Part shown: positions 34,430 to 43,132 of the stretch, one piece after another
Position numbering within the stretch: the stretch's first letter is position 1
Layout of the letters: every line of letters begins with the position of its first letter
NCBI RefSeq assembly: GCF_034424175.1
Contig: NZ_CP139986.1
Coordinates: 4,588,001-4,652,000 of the forward strand
Reading direction: 5' to 3'
Length of the DNA stretch: 64,000 bases
Source: Kluyvera intermedia
GTDB taxonomy: Bacteria > Pseudomonadota > Gammaproteobacteria > Enterobacterales > Enterobacteriaceae
Translations under genes and position numbers: made by a program
Notes under the pieces: model-generated
Database searches by the model: none
Seen by the model: the letters and a program-made list of their open reading frames with translations, nothing else
Told to the model about the DNA's origin: nothing

Positions 34430-34579
34430 TGCAGAGTTGAGAGCGGGATCGTGAAATCAAACAATCATCACACTTTCGATGAAAATTCTGTAACAGGTCT
34501 GCCTAACTATCTGATAAAAGTGTGTCAGATGTCAGGTCACAAGGGATGTGCCTGCGCCAGCAAGTGAGGAGAGGATCAG

Positions 34580-35602
34580 GTGAAGGCTAAAAAACCGGTT
34601 GTTGCCGCAACCATGAAAGATGTTGCCCTACAAGCGAATGTCTCTACGGCAACCGTATCACGTGCATTAATGAATCCCGAGAAAGTTTCGCAAGCAACAC
34701 GTAGCCGCGTAGAGCAGGCAGCGCTGGAAGTCGGTTACCTCCCGCAGTTGCAGGGACGTAACATGAAACGCAATGAGTCACGCACCATTTTGGTGATTGT
34801 TCCTGATATCTGCGATCCCTTTTTCAGCGAAGTGATCCGTGGGATCGAGGTGACGGCGGCGGCACAAGGTTACCTGGTACTGATTGGCGACTGTGCGCAT
34901 CAGAACCAGCAGGAAAAAACCTTTATCGATTTAATCATCACCAAGCAGATTGACGGTATGTTACTGCTTGGTTCGCAACTTCCTTTCGACGCCAGCATTG
35001 AAGAACAGCGCAACCTGCCACCGATGGTGATGGCTAACGAATTTGCACCTGAGCTGGGTCTCCCGACGGTACACATCGATAACCTCACCGCCTCGTTTGA
35101 TGCCGTTAACTATCTGCACGAACTCGGGCATAAACGCATTGGTTGTATTGCCGGGTCGGAAGAGATGCCGCTGTGTCACTATCGCCTACAAGGATATGTT
35201 CAGGCGCTGCGCCGCTGCGGGATCACCGTCGACCCTCACTACATTGCTCGCGGTAATTTTACCTATGAAGCTGGCTCCAGGGCGCTTGAACAGCTCCTGG
35301 CTTTGCCACAGCCACCAACCGCCGTCTTCTGTCACAGCGATATCATGGCGCTGGGTGCGCTCTCCTGTGCAAAACGCCGAGGGTTAAAAATCCCTGACGA
35401 CCTGTCCATCATTGGGTTCGATAACATCTCTCTGGCGGAGTTTTGCGACCCGCCGCTCACCACCGTTTCACAGCCGCGTTTCGATATCGGGCGCGAAGCC
35501 ATGTTGCTGTTACTCAATCAACTGAGCGGGCAGCTTGTTGATAGTGGTTCGCGTCTGTTGGATTGCGAACTGGTGATTCGCGGCAGTACAAGCAAAATAT
35601 GA
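34580..35602 (+). CDS. cytR: LacI-family regulator of nucleoside catabolism CytR
   Basis: Repressor of 340 residues that acts with CRP at nucleoside uptake and catabolic promoters and responds to cytidine. The helix-turn-helix TMKDVALQANVSTATVSRALMNPEKVSQATR and the effector core (TILVIVPDICDPFFSEVIRGIEVTAA) match E. coli CytR closely. The start is GTG at 34580 with AGGAGAGGATCAG ahead. Followed by ftsN as in E. coli. Confidence 0.97.
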   Translation: MKAKKPVVAATMKDVALQANVSTATVSRALMNPEKVSQATRSRVEQAALEVGYLPQLQGRNMKRNESRTILVIVPDICDPFFSEVIRGIEVTAAAQGYLVLIGDCAHQNQQEKTFIDLIITKQIDGMLLLGSQLPFDASIEEQRNLPPMVMANEFAPELGLPTVHIDNLTASFDAVNYLHELGHKRIGCIAGSEEMPLCHYRLQGYVQALRRCGITVDPHYIARGNFTYEAGSRALEQLLALPQPPTAVFCHSDIMALGALSCAKRRGLKIPDDLSIIGFDNISLAEFCDPPLTTVSQPRFDIGREAMLLLLNQLSGQLVDSGSRLLDCELVIRGSTSKI

Positions 35603-35700
35603 TGCAAAGCCTGGCGCTTTAGGACTTGCTTGTCTGGTCAAAGCGCCGCCGCTTAAGTAACATGTCGGGCTAACAAACGGAAAAAGACAGCGAAACGATA

Positions 35701-36666
35701 GTGGCACAACGAGACTATGTACGCCGCGGCCAGCAGGCACCTTCGCGGCGCAAAAGCAGTAATTCACGGAATACACGGAAAAAACAGAATAATTTTCCGG
35801 CGGTCTCTCCTGCCATGGTGGCAATCGCGGCTGCGGTCGTGGTCGCTTTTATCGGCGGTTTATACTTCATCACGCATCATAAAAAAGAAGAGTCTGAATC
35901 GCTACAAAGCCGCCAGATAACAGGGAACGGCCTTCCGCCGAAACCAGAAGAACGCTGGCGTTACATTAAAGAGCTGGAAAGCCGCCAGCCTGGCGTCCGT
36001 GCGCCAACCGAACCGTCAGCCGGCGGGGAAGTGATCAACCCTAATCAGCTCACCGACGAACAGCGCCAGCTGTTAGCGCAAATGCAGGCAGATATGCGCC
36101 AGCAGCCTACGCAGCTCACCGAAGTGCCGTGGAATGAGCAAACGCCTGCACAGCGTCAGCAAACGCTACAACGTCAGCGTCTGGCGCAACAGCAGGTTCA
36201 GCAACAGCAATGGACGCAAACGCAGCCGGTACAGCAACCGCAAACCCGCGCAGCGCAACCCGTTCAACAGCCGCGTCAAACGCAGACGCAGCAGCCGCCA
36301 AAATCAACGGCGGCAAATTCCGCGTATCAGGATCTGCTGCAAACGCCTGCGCACACCACGACCTCACAGCCTAAAACCCAGGCTGCTGCCCCAGTCGTGC
36401 GTGAAACCACGCCGCCGAAAGCCACCGAGAAAAAAGATGAGCGTCGCTGGATGGTGCAGTGCGGTTCATTTAAAGGTGCCGAGCAGGCAGAAACCGTCCG
36501 CGCGCAGTTGGCTTTTGAAGGATTTGATTCAAAAATCACGACAAATAACGGCTGGAACCGTGTGGTTATCGGCCCGGTCAAAGGCAAGGATAACGCCGAC
36601 GGCACCATCACCCGCCTGAAAATGGCCGGTCACGCAAACTGCATTAGGCTCGCCACTGGGGGTTGA
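35701..36666 (+). CDS. ftsN: Cell division protein FtsN
   Basis: Bitopic inner-membrane protein of 321 residues that triggers septal peptidoglycan synthesis. A short basic cytoplasmic tail (RRGQQAPSRRKSSNSRNTRKKQ) precedes one membrane helix at about residues 38-58, then a long Gln/Pro/Thr-rich periplasmic linker, and a C-terminal SPOR domain (RWMVQCGSFKGAEQAETVRAQLAFEGF). The start codon is GTG, as in E. coli. The stop codon lies inside the heat-shock promoter for hslVU. Confidence 0.97.
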   Translation: MAQRDYVRRGQQAPSRRKSSNSRNTRKKQNNFPAVSPAMVAIAAAVVVAFIGGLYFITHHKKEESESLQSRQITGNGLPPKPEERWRYIKELESRQPGVRAPTEPSAGGEVINPNQLTDEQRQLLAQMQADMRQQPTQLTEVPWNEQTPAQRQQTLQRQRLAQQQVQQQQWTQTQPVQQPQTRAAQPVQQPRQTQTQQPPKSTAANSAYQDLLQTPAHTTTSQPKTQAAAPVVRETTPPKATEKKDERRWMVQCGSFKGAEQAETVRAQLAFEGFDSKITTNNGWNRVVIGPVKGKDNADGTITRLKMAGHANCIRLATGG

Positions 36667-36689
36667 AACCCCCAAAATCCCCCCCATCT
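36661..36689 (+). promoter_or_regulatory. Sigma-32 heat-shock promoter of hslVU
   Basis: A -35 like GGTTGAAA (36661-36668) and a -10 CCCCATCT (36682-36689) are 13 bases apart, which is the sigma-32 consensus CTTGAAA-N(13-15)-CCCCATNT. It overlaps the end of ftsN. Confidence 0.85.
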
Positions 36690-36765
36690 ATAATTACATT
36701 CTGCCCCGTACACGGTACGGGGCATCTCTATCCGTATTCGCAACTTGCAACAAAGGGGTCTGCTC

Positions 36766-37296
36766 GTGACAACAATAGTAAGTGTTCGCCGTAACGGCCA
36801 CGTTGTAATTGCCGGTGATGGCCAGGCCACGCTGGGCAATACCGTCATGAAGGGCAACGTGAAAAAAGTGCGTCGTTTGTATAACGACAAAGTGATCGCC
36901 GGTTTTGCGGGCGGTACGGCAGACGCCTTCACGCTGTTCGAACTGTTTGAACGTAAACTGGAAATGCACCAGGGGCACCTGGTGAAAGCCGCCGTTGAAC
37001 TGGCGAAGGACTGGCGTACCGATCGTATGCTGCGCAAGCTGGAAGCCCTGTTGGCGGTCGCCGACGAAAACGCCTCACTGATCATCACCGGTAATGGTGA
37101 TGTCGTGCAGCCGGAAAACGATCTGATTGCCATCGGCTCCGGCGGCCCGTATGCCCAAGCCGCAGCCCGTGCTCTGCTGGAAAACTCCGAGTTAAGCGCA
37201 CGTGAAATTGCTGAGAAAGCGTTGAATATTGCAGGCGATATCTGCATTTATACCAACCATTTCCACACCATCGAAGAATTGACCTCCAAGGCGTAA
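36766..37296 (+). CDS. hslV: ATP-dependent protease peptidase subunit HslV (ClpQ)
   Basis: Proteasome-related threonine protease of 176 residues that forms two hexameric rings with HslU caps. Removal of the first residue exposes the catalytic threonine of TTIVSVRRNGHVVIAGDGQ. The start is GTG at 36766 with AAAGGGG ahead; an ATG seven codons upstream would bury the catalytic Thr and is rejected. Nine bases before hslU; expressed from a sigma-32 promoter. Confidence 0.98.
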   Translation: MTTIVSVRRNGHVVIAGDGQATLGNTVMKGNVKKVRRLYNDKVIAGFAGGTADAFTLFELFERKLEMHQGHLVKAAVELAKDWRTDRMLRKLEALLAVADENASLIITGNGDVVQPENDLIAIGSGGPYAQAAARALLENSELSAREIAEKALNIAGDICIYTNHFHTIEELTSKA

Positions 37297-37305
37297 GGAT
37301 CTCCC

Positions 37306-38637
37306 ATGTCTGAAATGACCCCACGCGAAATTGTCAGCGAGCTGAACAAACATATTATCGGTCAGGACGCAGCTAAGCGCTCCGTGGCTATCGCCTTACG
37401 TAACCGCTGGCGTCGTATGCAGCTCGATGAAGCGCTGCGCCACGAAGTCACACCGAAAAACATTCTGATGATCGGCCCAACCGGCGTCGGTAAAACCGAA
37501 ATCGCCCGTCGTCTGGCCAAGCTTGCCAACGCGCCGTTCATCAAAGTTGAAGCCACCAAGTTCACCGAAGTGGGCTATGTGGGCAAAGAAGTGGACTCCA
37601 TCATCCGTGATCTGACCGATTCGGCGATCAAGATGGTCCGCGTTCAGTCCATCGAGAAAAATCGCTACCGCGCTGAAGAGATGGCGGAAGAGCGTATTCT
37701 TGACGCACTGATCCCACCGGCAAAAAATAACTGGGGCCAGTCTGAACAGCCACAGGAACCTTCTGCTGCACGTCAGGCATTCCGTAAAAAACTGCGCGAA
37801 GGCCAACTGGACGACAAAGAGATTGAGATCGATCTCGCGGCAGCACCGATGGGCGTCGAAATCATGTCGCCTCCAGGCATGGAAGAGATGACTAGCCAGT
37901 TGCAGTCTATGTTCCAGAACTTGGGCGGCCAGAAGCAGAAACCGCGTAAGCTGAAAATCAAAGATGCGATGAAGCTGCTGATTGAAGAAGAAGCGGCGAA
38001 ACTGGTTAACCCAGAAGAACTCAAGCAAGACGCTATCGATGCGGTTGAACAGCACGGTATCGTGTTCATCGATGAGATCGATAAAATCTGTAAGCGCGGT
38101 GAATCCTCCGGCCCTGACGTGTCTCGTGAAGGCGTACAGCGCGACCTGTTGCCACTGGTTGAAGGCTGCACCGTTTCGACTAAGCACGGTATGGTCAAAA
38201 CCGATCACATCCTGTTCATCGCGTCCGGCGCATTCCAGGTTGCGAAACCGTCTGACCTGATCCCAGAACTGCAGGGTCGTCTGCCGATTCGCGTTGAGCT
38301 GCAGGCGCTAACCACCAGCGACTTCGAGCGCATCCTCACCGAGCCAGACGCCTCTGTCACCGTACAGTATAAAGCGCTGATGGCGACCGAAGGCGTGAAT
38401 ATCGAGTTCACCGAAGACGGTATCAAGCGTATCGCCAAGGCGGCATGGCAGGTTAACGAAACCACCGAGAACATCGGTGCCCGTCGCCTGCATACCGTAT
38501 TGGAGCGTCTGGTGGAAGATATCTCCTATGACGCCAGCGAGATGAGTGGTCAGAGCATCACAATTGATGCGGAATACGTGAGTAAACATCTGGATGCATT
38601 AGTCGCAGATGAAGATCTGAGCCGTTTTATCCTATAA
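37306..38637 (+). CDS. hslU: AAA+ unfoldase HslU (ClpY)
   Basis: ATPase partner of HslV, 443 residues as in E. coli. Walker A GPTGVGKT is at residues 57-64 and Walker B VFIDEIDKI near 253; an insertion (I) domain lies between. The C-terminal DEDLSRFIL tail is the part that docks into HslV. Translation is probably coupled to hslV (TAAGGATCTCCC spacing). Followed by a terminator. Confidence 0.98.
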   Translation: MSEMTPREIVSELNKHIIGQDAAKRSVAIALRNRWRRMQLDEALRHEVTPKNILMIGPTGVGKTEIARRLAKLANAPFIKVEATKFTEVGYVGKEVDSIIRDLTDSAIKMVRVQSIEKNRYRAEEMAEERILDALIPPAKNNWGQSEQPQEPSAARQAFRKKLREGQLDDKEIEIDLAAAPMGVEIMSPPGMEEMTSQLQSMFQNLGGQKQKPRKLKIKDAMKLLIEEEAAKLVNPEELKQDAIDAVEQHGIVFIDEIDKICKRGESSGPDVSREGVQRDLLPLVEGCTVSTKHGMVKTDHILFIASGAFQVAKPSDLIPELQGRLPIRVELQALTTSDFERILTEPDASVTVQYKALMATEGVNIEFTEDGIKRIAKAAWQVNETTENIGARRLHTVLERLVEDISYDASEMSGQSITIDAEYVSKHLDALVADEDLSRFIL

Positions 38638-38668
38638 TCGCGGTCACTGCATTTTCATCTTTAAATTG

Positions 38669-38693
38669 ATGGGGCTGAAAAGCCCCATTTTTA
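38669..38693 (+). terminator. Terminator of hslVU
   Basis: ATGGGGCTgaaaAGCCCCATTTTT has an eight-base stem and T tail. Confidence 0.9.
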
Positions 38694-38707
38694 TTGGCTG
38701 ATTACTC

Positions 38708-39634
38708 ATGACAAATACACCTGTAAGCCGCACCCAGGCATGGCTGGAAAGTCTGCGCCCGAAAACATTACCTCTGGCCTGTGCTGCAATTATCGTCGGT
38801 ACTGCCCTCGCCTGGTGGCAGGGTCATTTTGATCCCACCGTCGCCATTCTGTCGCTGATTACTGCAAGTCTGCTGCAAATTCTCTCCAACCTCGCCAATG
38901 ATTACGGTGACGCGGTGAAAGGCAGCGATAAGCCGGATCGCATCGGCCCACTGCGTGGGATGCAAAAAGGGGTGATTACCAAAGAACAGATGAAGCGGGC
39001 GCTGATTATCACCGTCGGGCTTATCTGCATCTCTGGACTTGCCCTGCTGTTTACCGCATCTCAGACCACGGGTGATTTTATCGGTTTCCTGGTGCTTGGG
39101 CTGCTGGCGATCATCGCCGCCATCACCTACACCGTGGGTACCCGACCTTACGGTTATATCGGTTTGGGTGATATCTCCGTGCTGATTTTCTTCGGCTGGT
39201 TAAGCGTGATTGGCAGTTGGTACTTGCAGGCGCACAGCCTGAGCAGCGCCATTATCCTGCCCGCGACGGCCTGTGGTCTGCTGGCAACGGCCGTGCTGAA
39301 TATCAATAACCTTCGCGATATCGATAGCGACCGCGAAAACGGTAAGAATACGCTGGCCGTCCGTTTAGGGCCGGTTAACGCACGCCGTTACCACGTCTGT
39401 CTGCTGATAGGCACGCTGGTCTGTCTGGCGCTGTTTAATCTGCTCTCGCTTCACAGTCTGTGGGGCTGGCTGTTCGTGCTGAGTACGCCTTTGCTGGTCA
39501 AACAAGCCCGCTACGTGATGCGTGAACGCTCACCGCAGGCGATGCCGCCAATGCTGGAGCGGACGGTAAAAGGAGCGCTGTTAACTAACCTGCTGTTCGT
39601 TATCGGAATTGTGCTCAGCAAGACGTTGGCTTAA
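38708..39634 (+). CDS. menA: 1,4-dihydroxy-2-naphthoate octaprenyltransferase
   Basis: UbiA-family membrane prenyltransferase of 308 residues that makes demethylmenaquinone. The first prenyl-diphosphate/Mg site is NLANDYGDAVKGSDKPDRIGPLRG, and the second Asp-rich region is NNLRDIDSDRENGKNTLAVRLG. Multiple membrane helices are evident. It lies between hslU and rraA as in E. coli. Confidence 0.97.
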   Translation: MTNTPVSRTQAWLESLRPKTLPLACAAIIVGTALAWWQGHFDPTVAILSLITASLLQILSNLANDYGDAVKGSDKPDRIGPLRGMQKGVITKEQMKRALIITVGLICISGLALLFTASQTTGDFIGFLVLGLLAIIAAITYTVGTRPYGYIGLGDISVLIFFGWLSVIGSWYLQAHSLSSAIILPATACGLLATAVLNINNLRDIDSDRENGKNTLAVRLGPVNARRYHVCLLIGTLVCLALFNLLSLHSLWGWLFVLSTPLLVKQARYVMRERSPQAMPPMLERTVKGALLTNLLFVIGIVLSKTLA

Positions 39635-39664
39635 CTGACAAATATCAATTAACAATTGATGATT

Positions 39665-39694
39665 TTGCAAACAATGCGTAGAGCGCGATATACT
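39665..39694 (+). promoter_or_regulatory. Sigma-70 promoter of rraA
   Basis: TTGCAA (39665-39670) and TATACT (39689-39694) with 18-base spacing lie 32 bases before the rraA start. Confidence 0.7.
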
Positions 39695-39726
39695 AAAATC
39701 ACTCGCAGCAACTGAGCGTTAATCCT

Positions 39727-40212
39727 ATGAAATACGATACTTCCGAGCTTTGCGACATCTACCAGGAAGATGTCAACGTAGTAGAACCCCTGTTCTCTAA
39801 CTTTGGCGGACGGTTGTCGTTCGGTGGGCAAATCATCACCGTAAAATGTTTCGAGGATAACGGGTTGCTGTACGATCTGCTCGAACAGAACGGTCGTGGC
39901 CGCATCCTGCTGGTCGACGGCGGCGGTTCTGTCCGTCGCGCACTGATTGACGCCGACCTCGCCCGTCTGGCCACCCAGAACGAGTGGGAAGGCATTGTGG
40001 TGTACGGCGCGGTGCGTCAGGTTGATGATTTAGAAGAGCTGGATATCGGCATCCAGGCGATTGCCGCGATTCCAGTGGGTTCCGCAGGTGAAGGCATTGG
40101 TGAAAGTGATATCCGCGTTAACTTCGGCGGCGTGACCTTCTTCTCCGGCGACCATCTTTATGCCGATAATACCGGTATTATCCTGTCGGAAGATCCGCTG
40201 GATATTGAGTAA
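39727..40212 (+). CDS. rraA: Regulator of ribonuclease E activity A
   Basis: Trimeric inhibitor of RNase E, 161 residues as in E. coli. The sequence MKYDTSELCDIYQEDVNVVEP and LLVDGGGSVRRALID matches closely. In E. coli the next genes are zapB and glpFKX; here a terminator is followed directly by the convergent pfkA. Confidence 0.97.
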   Translation: MKYDTSELCDIYQEDVNVVEPLFSNFGGRLSFGGQIITVKCFEDNGLLYDLLEQNGRGRILLVDGGGSVRRALIDADLARLATQNEWEGIVVYGAVRQVDDLEELDIGIQAIAAIPVGSAGEGIGESDIRVNFGGVTFFSGDHLYADNTGIILSEDPLDIE

Positions 40213-40219
40213 GCCCCAC

Positions 40220-40252
40220 AAAAAAGCCTTCTCATAGAGAAGGCTTTTTTTT
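40220..40252. terminator. Bidirectional terminator at the rraA/pfkA junction
   Basis: AAAAAAGCCTTCTCatagaGAAGGCTTTTTTTT, with A and T runs on both sides, can end both convergent transcripts. Confidence 0.92.
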
Positions 40253-40288
40253 CATCCACAATTTGCCTGTTACCAGGCACACCACGAA

Positions 40289-41251
40289 TTAGTACAGCTG
40301 CTTAGCGCATTCCAGCCAGTCACCTTTAAACGGACGCTTCACGCTTTCGATAGCATCGATAATGTCATGGTGAACCAGTTTTTCGTTCTGAATACCGACG
40401 CAACGACCACCGAAGCCCTGCTGCAGCAGTTCAATGGCATATGCGCCCATACGGGACGCCAGGATGCGGTCGTAAGGAACCGGGGAGCCGCCGCGCTGAA
40501 TATGGCCGAGAACGGTCGCACGGGTTTCACGGCCGGTCTCAGTTTCAATAAACTGCGCCAGTTCGTCGATGTCGCACATGTGTTCAGTAATCGCCACGAT
40601 CGCGTGTTTCTTACCTTTGGCGATACCCGCTTTGATTTCGGCAACCAGATCGTCACGCTTGAACTCAACTTCCGGTACCACGATAAATTCGCAGCCGCCC
40701 GCAATGGCCGCTGCCAGCGTCAGGTCACCGCAGTAGCGGCCCATTACTTCGACAACGGAAATACGCTGGTGGGAAGAAGAGGTGTCACGCAGACGGTCAA
40801 TCGCTTCAACCACGGTGCTCAGCGCCGTGAAGAAACCGATGGTGTAGTCGGTGCCTTTGATGTCGTTATCAATGGTGCCTGGCAGACCGATGCAAGGGAA
40901 GCCCATTTCGGTCAAACGTACTGCACCCATGTAGGAACCGTCACCACCGATAACCACCAGCGCATCGATACCGCGTTTTTTCAGGTTTTCGATAGCCACG
41001 GCACGGATGTTTTCATCACGGAATTCAGGGAAGCGCGCAGAACCCAGGAATGTACCGCCACGGTTGATCATGTCAGACACGCTGTAACGGTCTAGCGGAA
41101 CCATACGGTCTTCGTACAGGCCCAGGTAACCGTCATAAACGCCCATGACCTCAATACCTTCCGTCAACGCTGCACGCACAACACCGCGGATTGCGGCGTT
41201 CATACCCGGCGCATCGCCGCCGCTTGTCAACACACCGATTTTCTTAATCAT
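40289..41251 (-). CDS. pfkA: 6-phosphofructokinase I
   Basis: Allosteric glycolytic kinase of 320 residues that phosphorylates fructose 6-phosphate. The ATP site GVLTSGGDAPGMNAAIRG, catalytic TIDNDIKGTDYTIGF and the GHIQRGGSPVPYDRILASR segments are intact. A Cra-like site lies upstream. In E. coli sbp, cdh and tpiA lie on this 3' side; they are absent from the window. Confidence 0.98.
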   Translation of the reverse strand: MIKKIGVLTSGGDAPGMNAAIRGVVRAALTEGIEVMGVYDGYLGLYEDRMVPLDRYSVSDMINRGGTFLGSARFPEFRDENIRAVAIENLKKRGIDALVVIGGDGSYMGAVRLTEMGFPCIGLPGTIDNDIKGTDYTIGFFTALSTVVEAIDRLRDTSSSHQRISVVEVMGRYCGDLTLAAAIAGGCEFIVVPEVEFKRDDLVAEIKAGIAKGKKHAIVAITEHMCDIDELAQFIETETGRETRATVLGHIQRGGSPVPYDRILASRMGAYAIELLQQGFGGRCVGIQNEKLVHHDIIDAIESVKRPFKGDWLECAKQLY

Positions 41252-41361
41252 GACTACCTCTGAACTTAGGAATGCTAAAAATTAATTCTTTTGCCCGAAG
41301 CGCTCCCAAAAAAACGGGGAGAGAACGACTCTATGTAGAGATAGTATATCAAGCGCTTCTT

Positions 41362-41376
41362 GCTGAATTGATTCAG
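41362..41376 (-). promoter_or_regulatory. Cra (FruR) operator upstream of pfkA
   Basis: GCTGAATTGATTCAG matches the Cra consensus GCTGAAWCGWTTCA except at the centre and is palindromic (TGAATtGATTCA). Cra is known to repress pfkA in E. coli. Confidence 0.75.
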
Positions 41377-41449
41377 GTCAGGCTAAACGGCGGTTATTTA
41401 TACAAATAATGCCGATCCAGCTCACGTTTTGTACAACCACTGCGAAAGT

Positions 41450-42343
41450 TCAAATTGCTCTGTTTCCCTGCGGGACAACAGAACAGGGATCCTGATGAAT
41501 AATCACATCGGACCCCGGGAAACGATGCAAAATCGCCTGCTCAACCTGATCGGCAACGTAATGCGCCTGAACCAAAGGCAGGTTATCTTCCATTTCCAGA
41601 TGGATCTGGATAAAGCGGGTCGGCCCTGACTGCCGCGTTCGGAGATCGTGAGCACCGCTAACGCCCGGCCAGGCGGTGACGATGTCGAAAATTTCCTGGC
41701 GCTCGTCATCGGGCAACGCACGATCCAATAATGATTGAACCGCTTCGTACCCCATGCGTAACGCGCTATATAGAATATAGATGCCAATTCCTAATGCAAA
41801 CAGCGCATCTGCACGATGCCAGCCGTACCAGGAGAGGCCGAGCGCGACGAGAATCGCACCGTTCATCATAACATCAGACTGATAATGAAGCATATCTGCG
41901 CGTACAGCCTGGCTTTGTGTTCTTCTCACTACCCAGCGCTGAAACGTCACCAGAATCAACGTACTGATAAGCGCAATCACCGTAACCGCCACGCCAATAC
42001 CGGGCTGGCTCATGGGTGTCGGCCGCGCCAGATGCTGGAACCCGGTTAAAAACAGGAACAGCGCCGACCCGGAAATAAACATACTTTGCGCCAACGCCGC
42101 CAGCGATTCCGCTTTTCCGTGGCCGAACGTATGTTCTTCATCCGCCGGTTGCAGCGAGTAACGCACCACCAGCAGGTTGGTCAGCGAGGCGGCGATATCG
42201 ACCAGAGAATCCACCAGCGCCGCCAGAATACTCACTGACCCGGTGTACCACCACGCAAAAATTTTAATCACTAGCAGCAACGATGCCATCACCGTTGCGG
42301 CTATCGCTGCCCGACTCACCAGCCGGCCATAAGATTGATTCAT
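41450..42343 (-). CDS. fieF: Ferrous-iron efflux pump FieF
   Basis: Cation diffusion facilitator of 297 residues exporting Fe(II) and Zn(II) by proton antiport. Six membrane segments and the metal-site motifs are visible: DSLVDIAASLTN, HTFGHGKAESLAALAQ and HYQSDVMMNG; the cytoplasmic C-terminal domain includes QIHLEMED. The ATG at 42343 follows GGGAGTGTTT; the frame four codons upstream is less likely. Confidence 0.97.
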   Translation of the reverse strand: MNQSYGRLVSRAAIAATVMASLLLVIKIFAWWYTGSVSILAALVDSLVDIAASLTNLLVVRYSLQPADEEHTFGHGKAESLAALAQSMFISGSALFLFLTGFQHLARPTPMSQPGIGVAVTVIALISTLILVTFQRWVVRRTQSQAVRADMLHYQSDVMMNGAILVALGLSWYGWHRADALFALGIGIYILYSALRMGYEAVQSLLDRALPDDERQEIFDIVTAWPGVSGAHDLRTRQSGPTRFIQIHLEMEDNLPLVQAHYVADQVEQAILHRFPGSDVIIHQDPCSVVPQGNRAI

Positions 42344-42414
42344 AAACACTCCCACCTTCAGATTTGCGTAGTATAGCGGAATGTGTGAGGGGGAGTCGGT
42401 GACGAATTTAAGAC

Positions 42415-42472
42415 AAAAAAAACCCCCACATCATGTGGGGGAAGACAGGGATGGTGTCTATGGCAAGGAAAA
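42415..42472 (-). ncRNA. cpxQ: CpxQ-type small RNA from the cpxP 3' UTR
   Basis: In E. coli, RNase E cleaves the cpxP 3' end to give CpxQ, an Hfq-binding RNA that represses envelope-protein mRNAs. The minus strand here reads TTTTCCTTGCCATAGACACC, then ATCCCTGTCTT, then a hairpin CCCCCACatgaTGTGGGGG with eight T residues, which is almost the E. coli sequence. It serves also as the cpxP terminator. Processing itself is inferred. Confidence 0.88.
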
Positions 42473-42482
42473 ACAGGGTTTA

Positions 42483-42983
42483 TTACTGGTTGCTACGGGT
42501 ATTGCTACTAAACAGGGTCTGAATCGAACCTTGTTGCATCCGTGCAACATCACGCAGCTGATCCATGCGCTGCTGGTGCTTCTGGTTTAAAGCCGCTTGC
42601 TGCTCTGGCGTAAGCAGTCGGTACATCTGGTTGCGAACTTTCGCCATTTCTATCTGGCTGTTCACCTGCTCCTCGGCCATTTTCTCGGCCTGGGCTCGCA
42701 CAGCGGCTTCATCAAATTTTTCTGCGGTGACAAGGCGATGCATTGTCTCCACTTCGCTAACATTAACAGGTGGACGATCGTGTCGTGCCCGTTGCATCAA
42801 ATCGCGCATTTGCTGGCGTTGATGTTCGGTTAAACTAATACCGTCGAACATATGGCCCTGGCCACTACTCAGCGGATTAGCTTCCGCCGGGTGCCAGTTA
42901 ACGCTGGTGACGACTTCATCGGCCTGGCTTAGTGCACTGAATGCCAGCGTTGAGGCCATGACGGCAGCGATAACATTGCGCAT
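42483..42983 (-). CDS. cpxP: Periplasmic Cpx inhibitor and chaperone CpxP
   Basis: Small periplasmic adaptor of 166 residues that restrains CpxA and helps clear misfolded proteins. A signal peptide MRNVIAAVMASTLAFSALSQA precedes a helical body with the two LTxxQ motifs (LTEHQ, LTPEQ). The ATG at 42983 has GGGAG six bases ahead; a GTG just upstream is not needed. It is divergent from cpxRA, with a CpxR box between. Confidence 0.96.
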   Translation of the reverse strand: MRNVIAAVMASTLAFSALSQADEVVTSVNWHPAEANPLSSGQGHMFDGISLTEHQRQQMRDLMQRARHDRPPVNVSEVETMHRLVTAEKFDEAAVRAQAEKMAEEQVNSQIEMAKVRNQMYRLLTPEQQAALNQKHQQRMDQLRDVARMQQGSIQTLFSSNTRSNQ

Positions 42984-43063
42984 CACATGCTCCCAAAAAC
43001 TTTTGTGTCGCGAATCAACGAGAGACAGTTTACGATTCAGGCTGCAAACATGCGTCAGGGGGT

Positions 43064-43078
43064 GTAAAACAACGTAAA
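43064..43078. promoter_or_regulatory. CpxR box between cpxP and cpxR
   Basis: GTAAAacaacGTAAA is a perfect GTAAA-N5-GTAAA CpxR site in the 149-base divergent region. Confidence 0.88.
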
Positions 43079-43132
43079 GTCATGGATTAGCTAGCCCTGA
43101 TGACGTAATTTCTGCCTCGGAGGGATTAAAAT

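Noticed and set aside
37396..38208. 270-codon frame opposite hslU
   Set aside because: Antisense shadow with Phe/His-rich sequence and no family match.
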